From Trichobilharzia regenti (taxonomy: Eukaryota; Platyhelminthes; Trematoda; Strigeidida; Schistosomatidae), in NCBI GenBank assembly GCA_944472135.2, contig OX235264.1, forward strand, positions 121,239,809 through 121,303,808: a stretch of DNA of 64,000 nt. The letters are read 5' to 3'. Of this stretch, positions 50,878 through 60,849 are shown one piece after another. The notes beneath the pieces were generated by a model. That model was not told the origin of the DNA, ran no database searches, and saw only the letters and a program-made list of their open reading frames with translations. The translations under genes were made by a program, and so were the position numbers. Positions within the stretch are counted from its first letter, which is position 1. Every line of letters starts with the position of its first letter.

Positions 50878-51159
50878 TCGTCTTCCTTTCTTTATCGAAA
50901 TTTATCAAGATTAAGAATTCCTTGGAATTTGGTAGTCTACATGGACAAGGTTGCTTTTGTAGTGTGCGTGTCTGCAGTTTTTAGTAGGAAAACTGTGATG
51001 TTGCGCTTATTGAGTATTCTCGTGATATTGTCTAACGTTTCTGATACATCTATGTGGAATGACAACAATTGAGACCCATATCTTGCCAGGAAATACAATT
51101 ACATCTTTCAGGGAGAACTCAAATAAGTTTATTCTACATTAAAACCTGGTCTGAGGATG

Positions 51160-52690
51160 TTGTCTGGAAGGAGGATGAAAGCTCCGTAATTAAATCAAAC
51201 ATCTCAGAGAATACAACTAATTCAGTATCATCCACCTGAGCTACAAAATGTTCTCCACATATCATTCTAACTAACATCGACTGAATGAAGTATTACATTT
51301 TTATTGATTAAATACTCAAATCGATATTTTCGTGTAGATCATATCAAGCGAATCAACATCATTCGGAGAATCGCTGTACACCAAGAAGAACTTGATAATA
51401 GTGTAAACCTAGTTAAAGACCTTTCATCAGTGCTCACTCACTACACTACGAGAATAAGAACCCGTTAATATAGAGTCACTCGACTGGAATCCAATAACTC
51501 ATGAATGCCTGATTAAACAAAACTCTCTATCTATAAGAGAACACGAAGTTCAGTAAAGATGGAGAACTTTTCGGTGGTTTCATCTGCAAAACAGAAACAA
51601 TCTCTTTTCCAGTGCAGTTATATGGACAACTCGAATATATACTTATAGGAATACCAACATCATATCTGAAAGAATTGTTGCTAAGATGCACGCTGAATGT
51701 ACGTACAGTTGGCGATCAATGGTGACATCTACAGACAGAAAGATGGAATTGAAATAGGATCTCCTCTTCGTCCGCTTTTTTAGCATACTGCTTTATGGCC
51801 TGTTTGCAAAGCGGCGTTTTAAAATTCAAAATAAACAAATTATTATAGTAAAATAGGTATGATATGATTCTAATTTGCCTTTACTGGCGATTGTATGCTT
51901 AGATTAATGGATTTATAATTGTAGAGCCTGAAGAAGAATTTATTGCAGCAACAATTGTTCACTGTCAATATTTTGTTCTAAAAAAGGTACGTTGACGATA
52001 ACTTCACAGTCTGCTACGATAATTCTGACTTCAAGTGTATCTTACAGGAATTTAATAATTCCCATCCTTCGATTAAATTCACACTGGAATTAGAAAACGA
52101 TTCAATGATTCCATTTCTGGATGTGGAATTAACAAGAAGAGATGATAGAAACCTGAAGAGATCTATCCACAGAAAACCATCATGGAATGGTCAACTAACG
52201 TATTTCAATACATGCATATCTGTGAATTGAAAACGAGCTCTCATCATTTCACTAACCCATCGCATTAGAGAAATCTTCTGATGTCAGTCAATATCCTTCA
52301 GAGGAGAATATCCAGCACTTTAGAGAAAACCTTCACTGAAGCAATACTAAGAGTGACATTATCTAGTCTCCCAGTACCTCGAAACAATGCGAAGGAAAAT
52401 CTCTCGCATATGACCAATTCAATGTGTATTTACCAGTTCACCCGCTCGTATGGACCTAGGTACATAGGTCGTTGTATGCGAGTCCTTCCAAAAGGTGTTA
52501 GAGAACATTACCTAACATGACTGCAAAGAAGAAGCACCGGTTCAATCAGAAGTGCCATTACTGAACATCTTATCAACACCTCAAACAACATCTCAACTGA
52601 TTCATTCAAAGTAATTTACAAAGTCAGTCAATAGACACCTACCAGAAGCGGTATGTTTCCGACTTCTCAGAAGTTCTCGCAATATGAATC
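51160..52690 (+). pseudogene. Degenerate PLE: RT and GIY-YIG
   Basis: Pieces in order: an RT block ('NGDIYRQKDGIEIGSPL', near 51720-51770), a YVDD-like block ('RYVDDNFT', 51990-52015), 'SIKFTLELENDSMIPFLDVE' with 'LTRRDD', a basic linker and a GIY-YIG remnant ('CIYQFTRSYGPRYIGRCMR', about 52420-52490). Frames are repeatedly broken. The start (51160-51260) repeats the PLE end block seen at 40265-40375, so two elements abut. Confidence 0.65.
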
Positions 52691-52699
52691 GAAAAACCA

Positions 52700-53240
52700 G
52701 AGCTGTGCGTTCAACAGATAGTAGTCCAACCTCTACGACTACTGTTGACCTGGTTCGGAATGTTCCCTTAGCCTGCATTTTTTCGTTTTCTTTTCAAGGT
52801 TTTTTTTCGTTCGCTGTGTGTGTGTAATTCCTGTTCTCTGTGTATTCATTCAATTCACGATATTTTTTCAGTTATAAAATCAGTTATTTTAAGTTTATTC
52901 CCATGCTGCTCGTGATCACACTCGTTATCCGTTTAGAATAACTATTTTACAGTTATATTCTAATCCTGTGTAATTTTTTGTCTCTTTGCCTGTTGTAATC
53001 TATATTCGCACCTCCTGACTCCCATCTCAAGTTGAAAATTATTATTTCAATTTGTCTCCATGCTTATTTTTTACACACTTGTAATTTATTATAATCCTGT
53101 GTAATTTTGTTTCTAGGCCTCTCGTAAACCACATCTAGTTCAAAATAATTGTCACTCTTATTTCTTATGTCCTAACGGGTATTTTCTACAATCTGAAAAC
53201 TCTCTATCATCAAAATACTGAGCCAGTGGCAACACAAGAG
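52700..53240. other. Stretch without recognised feature
   Basis: AT-rich, with T runs and a weak internal repetition ('AATCCTGTGTAATTTT' at 52964-52979 and 53094-53109). No coding sequence or known family recognised. Confidence 0.35.
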
Positions 53241-53284
53241 GTCAAATATGTCTTTATCCACTATTTTACATCCCGAGTACACTC

Positions 53285-53505
53285 TAGGTCTTCTAGCTGC
53301 TCGCTTTGAAGTTTCAGTAGCGGGGGGGCGGTGTTTCTATGGGATAGGTGTGATAGCTCCACTGCCAGCCTTCCATCTTTACCCGCCTAAGTACCTTCTC
53401 CGCGAGGTTCATCAGTGCGCTTGCCAGGAATCGAACTTGAACGAGATGCCTAGTTATAGCGGACAATCGACTACTGAAACACCGATATTTCATCGACCAC
53501 TGACA
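53285..53505 (-). repeat. tRNA-like SINE, fourth family
   Basis: Minus strand: 'ATCGGTGTTTCAGTAGTCGA' and, 20 bases on, 'CAAGTTCGATTCCTGGCAAG' form an A-box/B-box pair with tRNA spacing. A 'CGGAGAAGGTACTTAGGCG' body and a G/C-run follow. One copy only in the window. Confidence 0.5.
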
Positions 53506-53590
53506 ACTACATAATACTAACACAATAGAATAATTTGATTTTAAAGCAAAAGTCAATCAAATTGCGATGACCCTATTGATGACAGCTTAC

Positions 53591-53658
53591 CTGATAAGGT
53601 TCAGTGTTGCACGTAACAGGAGACCAGCAATGAGTATACGCTTTAGAGCTTTTATCGG
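53591..53658 (-). CDS. CNBD2-like gene, exon A (first supported exon)
   Basis: 68 bases between TATTTTAG and GTAAGC. In phase 0 the peptide is PIKALKRILIAGLLLRATLN, then LI, with two bases of a split Arg codon. Joined to exon B this gives 'LNLIRPIQELRD' with no stop. A second frame is also open (DKSSKAYTHCW...), but only phase 0 continues into the frame of exon B. A basic hydrophobic helix of this kind fits the N-terminal region of CNBD2-like proteins. The reading is supported by splice phase more than by similarity. Confidence 0.65.
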
Positions 53659-53789
53659 CTAAAATAGGAAATTAACAGACAAGTTAATGTAGGTTAGATA
53701 TACGTCTATTTTCGCAAATTATATCGCCAATACTTATAATATTTAAGAAATAGCTATTGAGAATCAATATTACTCAATTTTTCTTTATT

Positions 53790-53995
53790 CGTTTACGTTC
53801 CCAGTGGAACATAGGGGGCTTGAAGTTCAGTAGCAGTGGTGATTATTTTTAAGGGATGAGGTCTCTAGCCTCATGTCCAGCCCAACCTTCCCTCGTTAAC
53901 GAGGTAAATTAGTGCGTCTGTGGCTGGGGATCGAACCGCGGACCACATGAAGCATGATCGGCGAGCATTGAATCATTGTACTACCAATGCACCAA
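53790..53995 (-). repeat. SINE-1 copy
   Basis: Minus strand: head 'GCATTGGTAGTACAATGATT', 'GGTTCGATCCCCAGCCACAG', body 'TGAGGCTAGAGACCTCATCC', tail 'CCCCCTATGTTCCACTGGGA' and 'ACGTAAACG'. The 'GGACATGAGGCT' block is kept. More diverged than 47976-48215. Confidence 0.65.
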
Positions 53996-54374
53996 TATTA
54001 CTTATCAGTATAGAATAAAAGAAACGCAGATATGACCTACTAGAAGTTGAGTTTTCAATCAGTCTGTAGTGGCTTCGAGTTCCACTTCATTCAGTTTTTT
54101 TTAGACTCAGCAACTGGATAGTATCATTAACTCTAACAGAAGATATGTAACTTTTGGCGTGGTGCATGCAGAAATCTGCTTCTGATAACTAACTTCTCTT
54201 CATCAATTCTAGCCTTGTCTAAAACAGCTCATGAAGACCTAACTTGCGTGGTTGCAGATAAAAGTGGCTTCATAAGGAATGTAATGGTTGAACACCTTGT
54301 CAACACTGACTCAATCAATCAATCTCAGATATATCACAATACCATTGTTTCTATCTTTTTACCTCTCCTCGAAT

Positions 54375-55905
54375 GCATTACTACTATTATTCCCTTGGGT
54401 TCCGAGTGGAACATAGGGCTTCAATAAGACATCTCTACTTTCTTCTACTCTCTGACGTCCTCTTCAGTTGAGCCCATGATTGACCATAATCTTTCATCGC
54501 CCTCTCCTCATCCCCCACTCGCGATCTCCTCCATGTCACACTCGCAATGACGACACATTCGTCACTTTACATTGGGATTCCACTGGAGTGATGATCTGTG
54601 TGGGGTGCACAATGTCACTCGATAACCTCCTCAAAGTATGTCCGATCAATCCATCTCCAATTTCTCCTTCATATCTCTTGAGCAATCAGTTCTTACCTCT
54701 TGGTTTATTGATAGCCCCAGGGTTTCTTATTGCTAATTTTTCCTGGCCGACCATTTGATGTTCAGTATGGTGCCAGCCAGTGAAAGTGGCAGCTGTCTTT
54801 TGGAAATGCTCTTCGTGACTGTGACACGCGTGTAAAGTGGCATAATAAGGTGAGCAACATTGAGGTTAGGCGTCGAGTTCTAGGTAAACAGGGGAAATCT
54901 ATCGACGAAGTCGTGAAGCTACAAAGACTGAGATGGTTAGGACATGTGTTACGTATGCCAAGCCATCGCCTTCCTCGACGAGCTATGTTAGCGGATATAG
55001 GGTCAGGCTGGAAAAAAGCTAGCGGCGGTCAAACAAAAACTTGGCATCATCAGTCAATGAAATCCACAACAGTTGGTCTAAGCCACGTAGAAAGGTGTAG
55101 ACTTCCTGGCTGGGGTCCTCGGGACGGTAAAAACCAATGGTTGGAAACAATTGGTGACATGGCTCAAAATCGTTCTCAGTGGCTATTGCAGATGCATCCA
55201 CTCCTTGTGACTTATGATTTCCAATGAAACTGTTTTGTTCTTCGTTATTACTCCTCCTTTGTCTCACCCCTCTGCTCACTGTTTCTATTATGCTTTTCTT
55301 GTACTTTCTTCTCTTGCTTCGCGTGCTACACGGAGTGTGGCGACTTGAACTTCCGCACATTTGTGCAAAGTTCTATGTCGAAAACAGACAGACACGCGGT
55401 GAAAGTTTCTGCTCCAAATAGAAGAACTCAACAACTGACTAATTGACTTTATATTTGTGCTGAAAACCCGAATCTCGTTTTTTTGTGCTAGGGCAGAGTT
55501 CAGAAGATTTCCTAACTGGTTTCAGTTCGATGAAGGTGCATCTTGCCTTCCAGATTCTGGTTGGCTGGCTGGCTTTGATATCTTCATCCTTTCTGATGCC
55601 CTGTAGTTGAGACCATGACTCCTTGATAAGTGAAAGAAGTAACTCTCGTCAAATCTCTCCCGTTGATGTTAATTGCTGCTAATTGTTCTTTTTGCAGTTT
55701 GTGTGTTACCTTCATCACTTATGCCTTTTCTATGTTCACCTGCAGTCCTCTCTTCACTGTGTTTTTTTTTCATGACAGTTTGTTGATTTTTGCCTTCAAG
55801 TCAACGAGTTTATGTGAGATTAAACATAAACCATTTGTAAAATCCAGATCTTCCACGTTGTTCATAGGTGCGTAGCATTGGATAATTGTGACCTTCCTCG
55901 AATAT
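54375..55905 (-). mobile_element. RTE LINE 3' part interrupted by another LINE
   Basis: Minus-strand RTE pieces at 54375-54830 (3' end 'GAAGCCCTATGTTCCACTCG') and 55391-55905 ('KAKINKLS'-like and 'VEDLDFTNGLCLIS'). The LINE at 54831-55390 sits between them with an 8-base direct repeat (GACACGCG at 54823-54830 and 55391-55398). The catalytic block reads 'FTNG', so the RT is dead. Confidence 0.7.
54831..55390 (+). mobile_element. 5'-truncated LINE (as at 22885-23507)
   Basis: Encodes 'SNIEVRRRVLGKQGKSIDEV' and 'RLRWLGHVLRMPSHRLPRRA', with the 3' UTR ending 'AAAACAGACAGACACG'. Almost the same as the copy at 22885, apart from a few substitutions and a 6-base insertion near 55185. It is 5'-truncated about 50 bases further in. 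Confidence 0.75.
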
Positions 55906-56145
55906 AACTGTAGTAATTTATTGTAATTGTAGTATTAGTATTTCGAGATGACCGAATTACAAGAATCCAACCAAAACACCGAGAGGGCAGAACTTAGGAA
56001 TTTGTATTTAGCGGAATTATTATTCAATTCATATAAGAAACATATCAACAGTCAACAGTAAGTATTTAAACAATACAGAGATAGAAATTGTCAATCACCA
56101 CAATAACTCATTAAATAGTCTATGTTATTAGGTAGCTCTATCTAC

Positions 56146-56195
56146 CTTGAGTTTATCAAGTTCCCTTATGTATTGATGAATATTACCAATTATAC
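56146..56195 (-). CDS. Possible upstream exon of the CNBD2-like gene
   Basis: 50 bases between GTCTTAG and GTAGAT on the minus strand, read as two bases of a split codon and then IIGNIHQYIRELDKLK. It ends in phase 0, as exon A needs. The surrounding sequence is not an obvious repeat. The short size and the weak donor make this tentative. Confidence 0.25.
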
Positions 56196-56499
56196 CTAAG
56201 ACAGTCAATCTCTTTTGTTACCGACTCCATTTTTGGGAATTGTACATAGTTACAATTGTACAGAGAAATAGAAGGATGAAATTATCGAAAAGGGAGCCTT
56301 CTTTTTGAATTACACTTGATTTCTTTTTTCATTAAAGCTTGGCGGAGGATTATTCATAAATTACTAACTAGACTGTAAAGAATACAAGTTCCACTTAGGT
56401 TGCAAAGAATTCCAGCTTTATAGGAAATGGTTTGTGATAGTTACGCAATCGGACTGCATTTCTCAGCAATTACAAAGTGTCTGCACAAAACCATCAATT

Positions 56500-57160
56500 C
56501 TATTAGATGGTTGGATGAAGCCTTGGACACATTTAGGTTTTGTGCTAGTTGGCACTCTTCAGCAAGGCGTATCTGTAGTCACCTTGAGGGAACTCATGTC
56601 CCTCCTATGATTTGAACCCGTGTCAATCAGTGCTGCATTCAGAGACGTTACCACTGAGCTATTCGGGCTCGCGACTAAACTCCTGTAGGACTGTAGTGGA
56701 TAATATGATTGGACACTGGTAACTAGTGTGACTGACTGACCAGAACGATAGAATTCAGTCTACACCAAAAAAAGGACCAGACACGTCACACTAGTTTCTA
56801 GTGTCCAATCAAATTATCCACTACAATCCTACAGGAGTTCAATCGTGAGTCCTAATGGCTCAGTGGTAACGTCTCTGACTACAGCACTTGGTGACACAGG
56901 TTCAAATATCAAGACGGGCATGAGTTCCTTCACGTTTACAAATACATCTTGCTGAAGAGTGCCAACTAGCACGAAACCTACGTACAGCCAAGGCTTCCTG
57001 TCGATTACCTTCAACCATCTAATAGCAACAATTCACAGTGAAACGTAATGGTGAACCACTCAGCATGGTGGTCACATTGCAAGCTTGACTGATAGAATTC
57101 AGTCTGCACCGAAGATAGGAGTAGACACACTACACTAGTTACTTACTAGTGTCCAATCAC
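56500..57160. repeat. Third SINE family, inverted pair
   Basis: A minus copy (about 56500-56760) and a plus copy (about 56790-57160) share the tRNA-like start 'GAGCCCGAATAGCTCAGTGG' with 'TAACGTCTCTGAATGCAGCA' (A-box) and 'GGTTCAAATC' (B-box). They also share a body with 'AGCCAAGGCTTCCTG' and an end 'TTACTAGTGTCCAATCA'. The two are separated by a short spacer, forming an inverted dimer like that at 38510-38890. Confidence 0.6.
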
Positions 57161-57239
57161 AATTAATTATTTTAACAATTTAGTCATTTTCATATACACA
57201 TTTGAAGAGAAAAACGACTAATTAAGGCAAGAAGAATTG

Positions 57240-57955
57240 TATATTCTTTCAAAAGAATGGTTACTGAGCAAAGAATGTCCTTTTCGATAACCTGGTCTTC
57301 ATCAGATTCTACAGTTATATGCATCCATCCATAATAGTGAATGAATTAGTGATACTAACAACAACATTAATGCGGTCTAAATAACATCGAATCAGTAATA
57401 ATAATAATAATATCAACGGATTAGGTTTTGATATCATCAACATAACAATACACACTGAATATCAGAGGAATTAGGAGAAACCATAATATTACAAATTCAT
57501 GAATTTATAGTCTCCATTGAAGGCCAACCAGAGCAGTGGTAGTACTGGCTGGACTTGCTTCTTCTGTACACAGAACACTGGTTGTTTTAAGCGAATCGCA
57601 ATAGCCTCTGCTGTTTGGGATATGTGGTACTTGGGTGCTTTTGGCAATTTATTTCCTACCCAATAGATGATAGAGAAGGATTCTCCAATACTGGCTGTCT
57701 TTGTGGTCAGTTTAAATCAGGTGGACTAATTTAACTACGCTTGTGATGCAGCGAGTTATATTACCCATATTAATCTAGGAACTTGATTTTCTGTGCTTTT
57801 TTTGGAATATCTATCAGTGTGGTGAAATAAGGGTGCAGTGAAATTGACGATCTATAACTCAGTATTAGACCACCTGCACCAAACTGACCACAAAGCTAGA
57901 AAACAATGAAGATTCCTTCTCTATCATCTCTATTGGGTAGCATCCTGGTACCGCG
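57240..57955. mobile_element. Two PLE pieces of opposite orientation, joined
   Basis: 57240-57655 is the PLE 3' tail on the minus strand (as at 1-397). 57655-57955 is a GIY-YIG remnant on the plus strand, beginning near 'CAATAGATGATAGAGAAGG', which is itself the end of the same element reversed. The joint is about 57655. The plus strand piece continues after a SINE at 58150. Confidence 0.6.
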
Positions 57956-57956
57956 T

Positions 57957-58135
57957 CGGTGGCACAGTGGTTAGGATCCTCACCTACCATGCACATGGTC
58001 CGGGGTTCGAGCCCACGCCGACGCACACCTGATATCTATGGTCGGCCTGCGAATTTTGGGCTACCGATATCCACGCTGAAAATTCCACACTTGTACCAAA
58101 AATACGGTGTGGAATCAAGCTGTAATCAAAAATAA
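57957..58135 (+). repeat. SINE-2 copy nested in PLE
   Basis: Plus strand: 'GCGTCGGTGGCACAGTGGTT', 'GGTCCGGGGTTCGAGCCCA', 'GGTCGGCCTGCGAATTTTGG', 'GCTGAAAATTCCACACTTGT', 'ACCAAAAATACGGTGTGGAA', 'TCAAGCTGTAATCAAAAAT', followed by an A-rich end. Its tail gives the clearest comparison with the CR1 3' end at 31170-31260. Confidence 0.8.
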
Positions 58136-58149
58136 AAAAAATAAAAATA

Positions 58150-58785
58150 AAAAATATCCCATACACCAGACGTTATTGTGATTCACCTGAAACAACCGGT
58201 GCTCTGTGTTCAGAAGAAGCAAGTCCAGTCACTGCTACTGTAACAACAGAAGATAAGCGCCAGGCAACAGATCGTTTATTAAGGAAATCAACGCGTATTA
58301 ATATAATTTCATGCACATTATTATAACTTATTCAAGCAAACAAACACAGTCTTCTGACTGGTTGTTTCTCACAGAAAGTTAACCTTGCATCTCTTTGTGG
58401 CTGTTTCTTGAATTTCAGGTGATCTATATGTTAACTGTATCCGCCTACGCAAAGTGTGCTGTGGTTGATTGTTGAATCAGTCATGGTTCATATTTTCTCA
58501 CGATCAATATTTGAGACATGCATATTGACGTAAAATACTGTCTACCAACTTGGCTAGCAGCCTGCTGTCACCATACTACTACTGCCCTGTTCAGCCTTCA
58601 GCGGAGACTATAAATTCATGAATTTGTATCACTATTATTTTTCCTAATTTTTCTGATATTCAGTGTGTATTGTTATGTTGGTGCTATCGAACTGTAATCC
58701 ACTGATATTATTATTGATTCGATGTTATTTAGACAACATTACTGTCGTGAATGACACGAATTCATTCACTATTATATATACAAAT
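58150..58785 (+). mobile_element. PLE 3' tail with inserted solo LTR
   Basis: Continuation of the PLE after the SINE-2: 'ACCGGTGCTCTGTGTTCAGA', then the LTR (58239-58575), then 'AGCGGAGACTATAAATTCAT' and the terminal block to 58785. Direct repeats CTAC flank the LTR. Confidence 0.65.
58239..58575 (-). mobile_element. Solo LTR (family 2) with CTAC target duplication
   Basis: 337 bases, plus-strand borders TGTAACAAC... and ...GTCACCATA, flanked by CTAC at 58235-58238 and 58576-58579. The reverse carries 'TATTAATACGCG', a TAATAAACG signal and a TTGCCTGG block as at 7729-7978 and 14425-14774. Nested in a PLE. Confidence 0.75.
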
Positions 58786-58898
58786 ATATATATATATATA
58801 TATATATGTATGCAGTTTTGCATAAAAAATATACCAATTATGTGGTTATTTGTTAGTCGATAAGAAATATGAATTTTGATAGAGAAAGAAAGGCACTG

Positions 58899-58964
58899 GA
58901 TTTGCAGTATAAAATGACACGATCGTCATCATTCTATTTCACAGGTTCTCATCAGCTGCAGATC
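58899..58964 (-). ncRNA. Hammerhead ribozyme motif in PLE terminal repeat
   Basis: Minus strand: GATCTGCAG (stem I), CTGATGA, GAACCTGT, GAAA, TAGAATGA / TCATTTTA (stem III, longer loop), ATA, CTGCAAATC (stem I, eight of nine pairs). The stem I pairing is better than in the other copies. Stem II is weak, as in all copies. Confidence 0.65.
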
Positions 58965-59249
58965 CCTACTTGAAATTACAATGGTTATATAGATAGATGA
59001 TAATAACATACTTTAATGTTTAAGTGATAGTAGAGAAGAAATACAGTGAAAGTGACACATCCAAAATGTAAGCAGCACTACAATTTTTAGTTTAAGTTTT
59101 CATCATTCAGTTTATACACTTTCAGAGTAGAAAAGAGGAGGAGGGGTAAGACAGGAAACAGAAAAAATTGATTAACAGAACAGTGTTAGCTTTTAGGTTC
59201 ACATAGCAACTCAAAAAAGAAAAACAAAAGCGGTTACAGTTTATAAGAC

Positions 59250-59580
59250 TGAGAGTCGCTCAATGAGTGAGTTGAGATCACTGAATTAGATGACTAATTA
59301 TTGCGATCAAAATCAAAATTCAATTACCAAGGGAGAGAGTGAGAAATTAATCACACACTCTGTCTGTACGCATAAGTCTGGTTTGAATCGTTTGATTTCT
59401 GATCGCTTAGACAAATTTTAATAAAAAATTGCTGTCCTTTGTCTATTTAATATTTTGAAGGACTTAGAAATCTCTACAAGATGGCCACTATCAACAATAT
59501 GTCTAGTAATTGCACTCTGAGAATGTTTGCTTCATTTCAGACACACGTTTCTTGAAATAAGTTCAGAAAACTGGATAGAT
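59250..59580 (-). pseudogene. PLE GIY-YIG C-terminal remnant
   Basis: The reverse strand parallels 50231-50570 (for example 'ATTGTTGATAGTGGCCATC' and 'TTAGAGATTTCTAAGTCCTT' reversed). Stops in all frames. Confidence 0.55.
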
Positions 59581-59829
59581 GAATCATTTTTATAGTATTT
59601 CTTCTCTATTACCACTTACATATTAAAGTATGTTATTATCATTTGTATAACCATTGTAATTTCAGGTAGTCTATGGCAGCTAATAATGAGAACCTGTGAA
59701 ATAGAATGACGATATCATTTTATACTTCATTTTCCTTTCTTTATCGAAATTCATCAATGGAACCAAAGGTATGAAGAGATATGTGAATCTTGAGGTATAC
59801 GAGGGACATGTTACACCGTTAATTCTTCA

Positions 59830-60060
59830 ACCAGCTTATGGGCAGAATAAAAACAAACTGCATAACTAGACCACTTTCAATGTGTATTTACCAGTTTAAC
59901 TGCTGTTGCAGATCGTTTGAGTTCATCGTCTGAGCGCCGAACTCCATGGTTCAACGAGGAACAGATTAAAGCAACATATAGCTCCATATTCACCTACCAT
60001 GCTGGTAAGTGACATTAAGCATCGCATCTAACCCCTCTCTTTGCTTTAGAAGGCCGATTT
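59830..60060 (+). mobile_element. PLE fragment
   Basis: Plus-strand remnant 'SMCIYQFNC' near 59875-59905 and about 130 bases of following sequence with broken frames. It is probably the GIY-YIG entry of a different PLE family. Confidence 0.4.
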
Positions 60061-60159
60061 TAACATGCGCCAGAGACATCAGAAATCCAGTTGAGAATAC
60101 ACAGAATGTTCATACACCTATTCCCCTTTGTAAGTTTGAATAAGGCAAGAACAATGATT

Positions 60160-60310
60160 TATAAAGAATGAGGTGACACCGTCGTTTATTTCGTTGACTT
60201 CTCATCAGATGCCTATGTAGACTTAATAATTTCTTTGGGTTTTAAGCAGCTAATGAGAAGTCGACGAAATAAACGATAGTAGTATCTTATTCTGCACAAA
60301 TGGCTGTTCT
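60160..60310. repeat. Head-to-head PLE terminal pieces with hammerhead blocks
   Basis: Minus 60160-60228 reads CTGATGA, GAAGTCAAC, GAAATAAACGAC. Plus 60240-60310 reads CTAATGA, GAAGTCGAC, GAAATAAACGA, ending TTATTCTGC. They mirror each other about 60234. The minus motif has an intact core. The plus motif has G changed to A. Stem II may rest on few pairs. Confidence 0.5.
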
Positions 60311-60639
60311 TCAGTTATCTAACTGCATTGCCTGTGTGTTTGTGTGTACATGTATTCTGCTCCTTTCTTTGCCTTGACTGCCCGCATAATACGTAGAGCC
60401 TTACAAATGGCTATCTCTTATCCTTGTAAGTATTTTTTTGACGTTGTTGTTTTATTGTGATTACTATTTGAATTAATTCAACTGACCTATTCGTATTTTG
60501 GTGACCTTATATGACTCATTCATCTAATTCTCCTGAGTCATTAACTTACAAATTATTAATTATGTAGTAATTTTGTCGCTAACCTTTAAAAATTGACTGA
60601 TCTTGGATTCAATAATTATCTCCACCAATCCTATAGTTC

Positions 60640-60840
60640 AAAAGAGGGTACCCTTATAGACTAACTAGCTATGTTAACTACTCCGATGGAGCCAGTTACA
60701 TAAGCCGTACAATTAGGCGTATTTCTAGTCAGCTTTCTAAACATCATCCTGCATGGTTAAGTAAAGCACAAACAAAATTCATTCATATAGCGCTGTTCTA
60801 TCTCATCTTGTGAATACTGCAGAACGCAGAAGATTAATTT
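60640..60840 (+). mobile_element. PLE GIY-YIG remnant
   Basis: The plus strand reads 'YSDGASYISRTIRRISSQLS', then 'KHHPAWLSKAQTKFIHI'. This is the GIY-YIG region with SYIS in place of SYIG. A short fragment. Confidence 0.55.
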
Positions 60841-60849
60841 TGATGTGGT

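Larger units (their letters stand above)
49891..50898. repeat. Inverted PLE terminal repeats with hammerheads
   Basis: Left arm 49891-50230 and right arm 50571-50898 are close inverted copies (about 330-340 bases; for example 'GCGTATAAATTGATGATGAAA' against its reverse). The loop 50231-50570 carries PLE coding on the plus strand. Each arm contains one hammerhead motif near its outer end. The very close likeness of the arms suggests a young or gene-converted structure. Confidence 0.8.
58868..59752. repeat. Inverted PLE terminal repeats with hammerheads, second case
   Basis: Left arm 58868-59235 and right arm 59581-59752 are inverted and match the arms at 49891-50898. The loop holds the PLE C-terminal remnant on the minus strand (59250-59580). 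The right arm is shorter by about 190 bases and its hammerhead is damaged ('CAGCTAATAATGAG'). Confidence 0.7.

Noticed and set aside
53591..53658. Alternative frame of exon A (DKSSKAYTHCWSPV)
   Set aside because: It is open, but joined to exon B it would not continue in the frame that is open over the whole of exon B.
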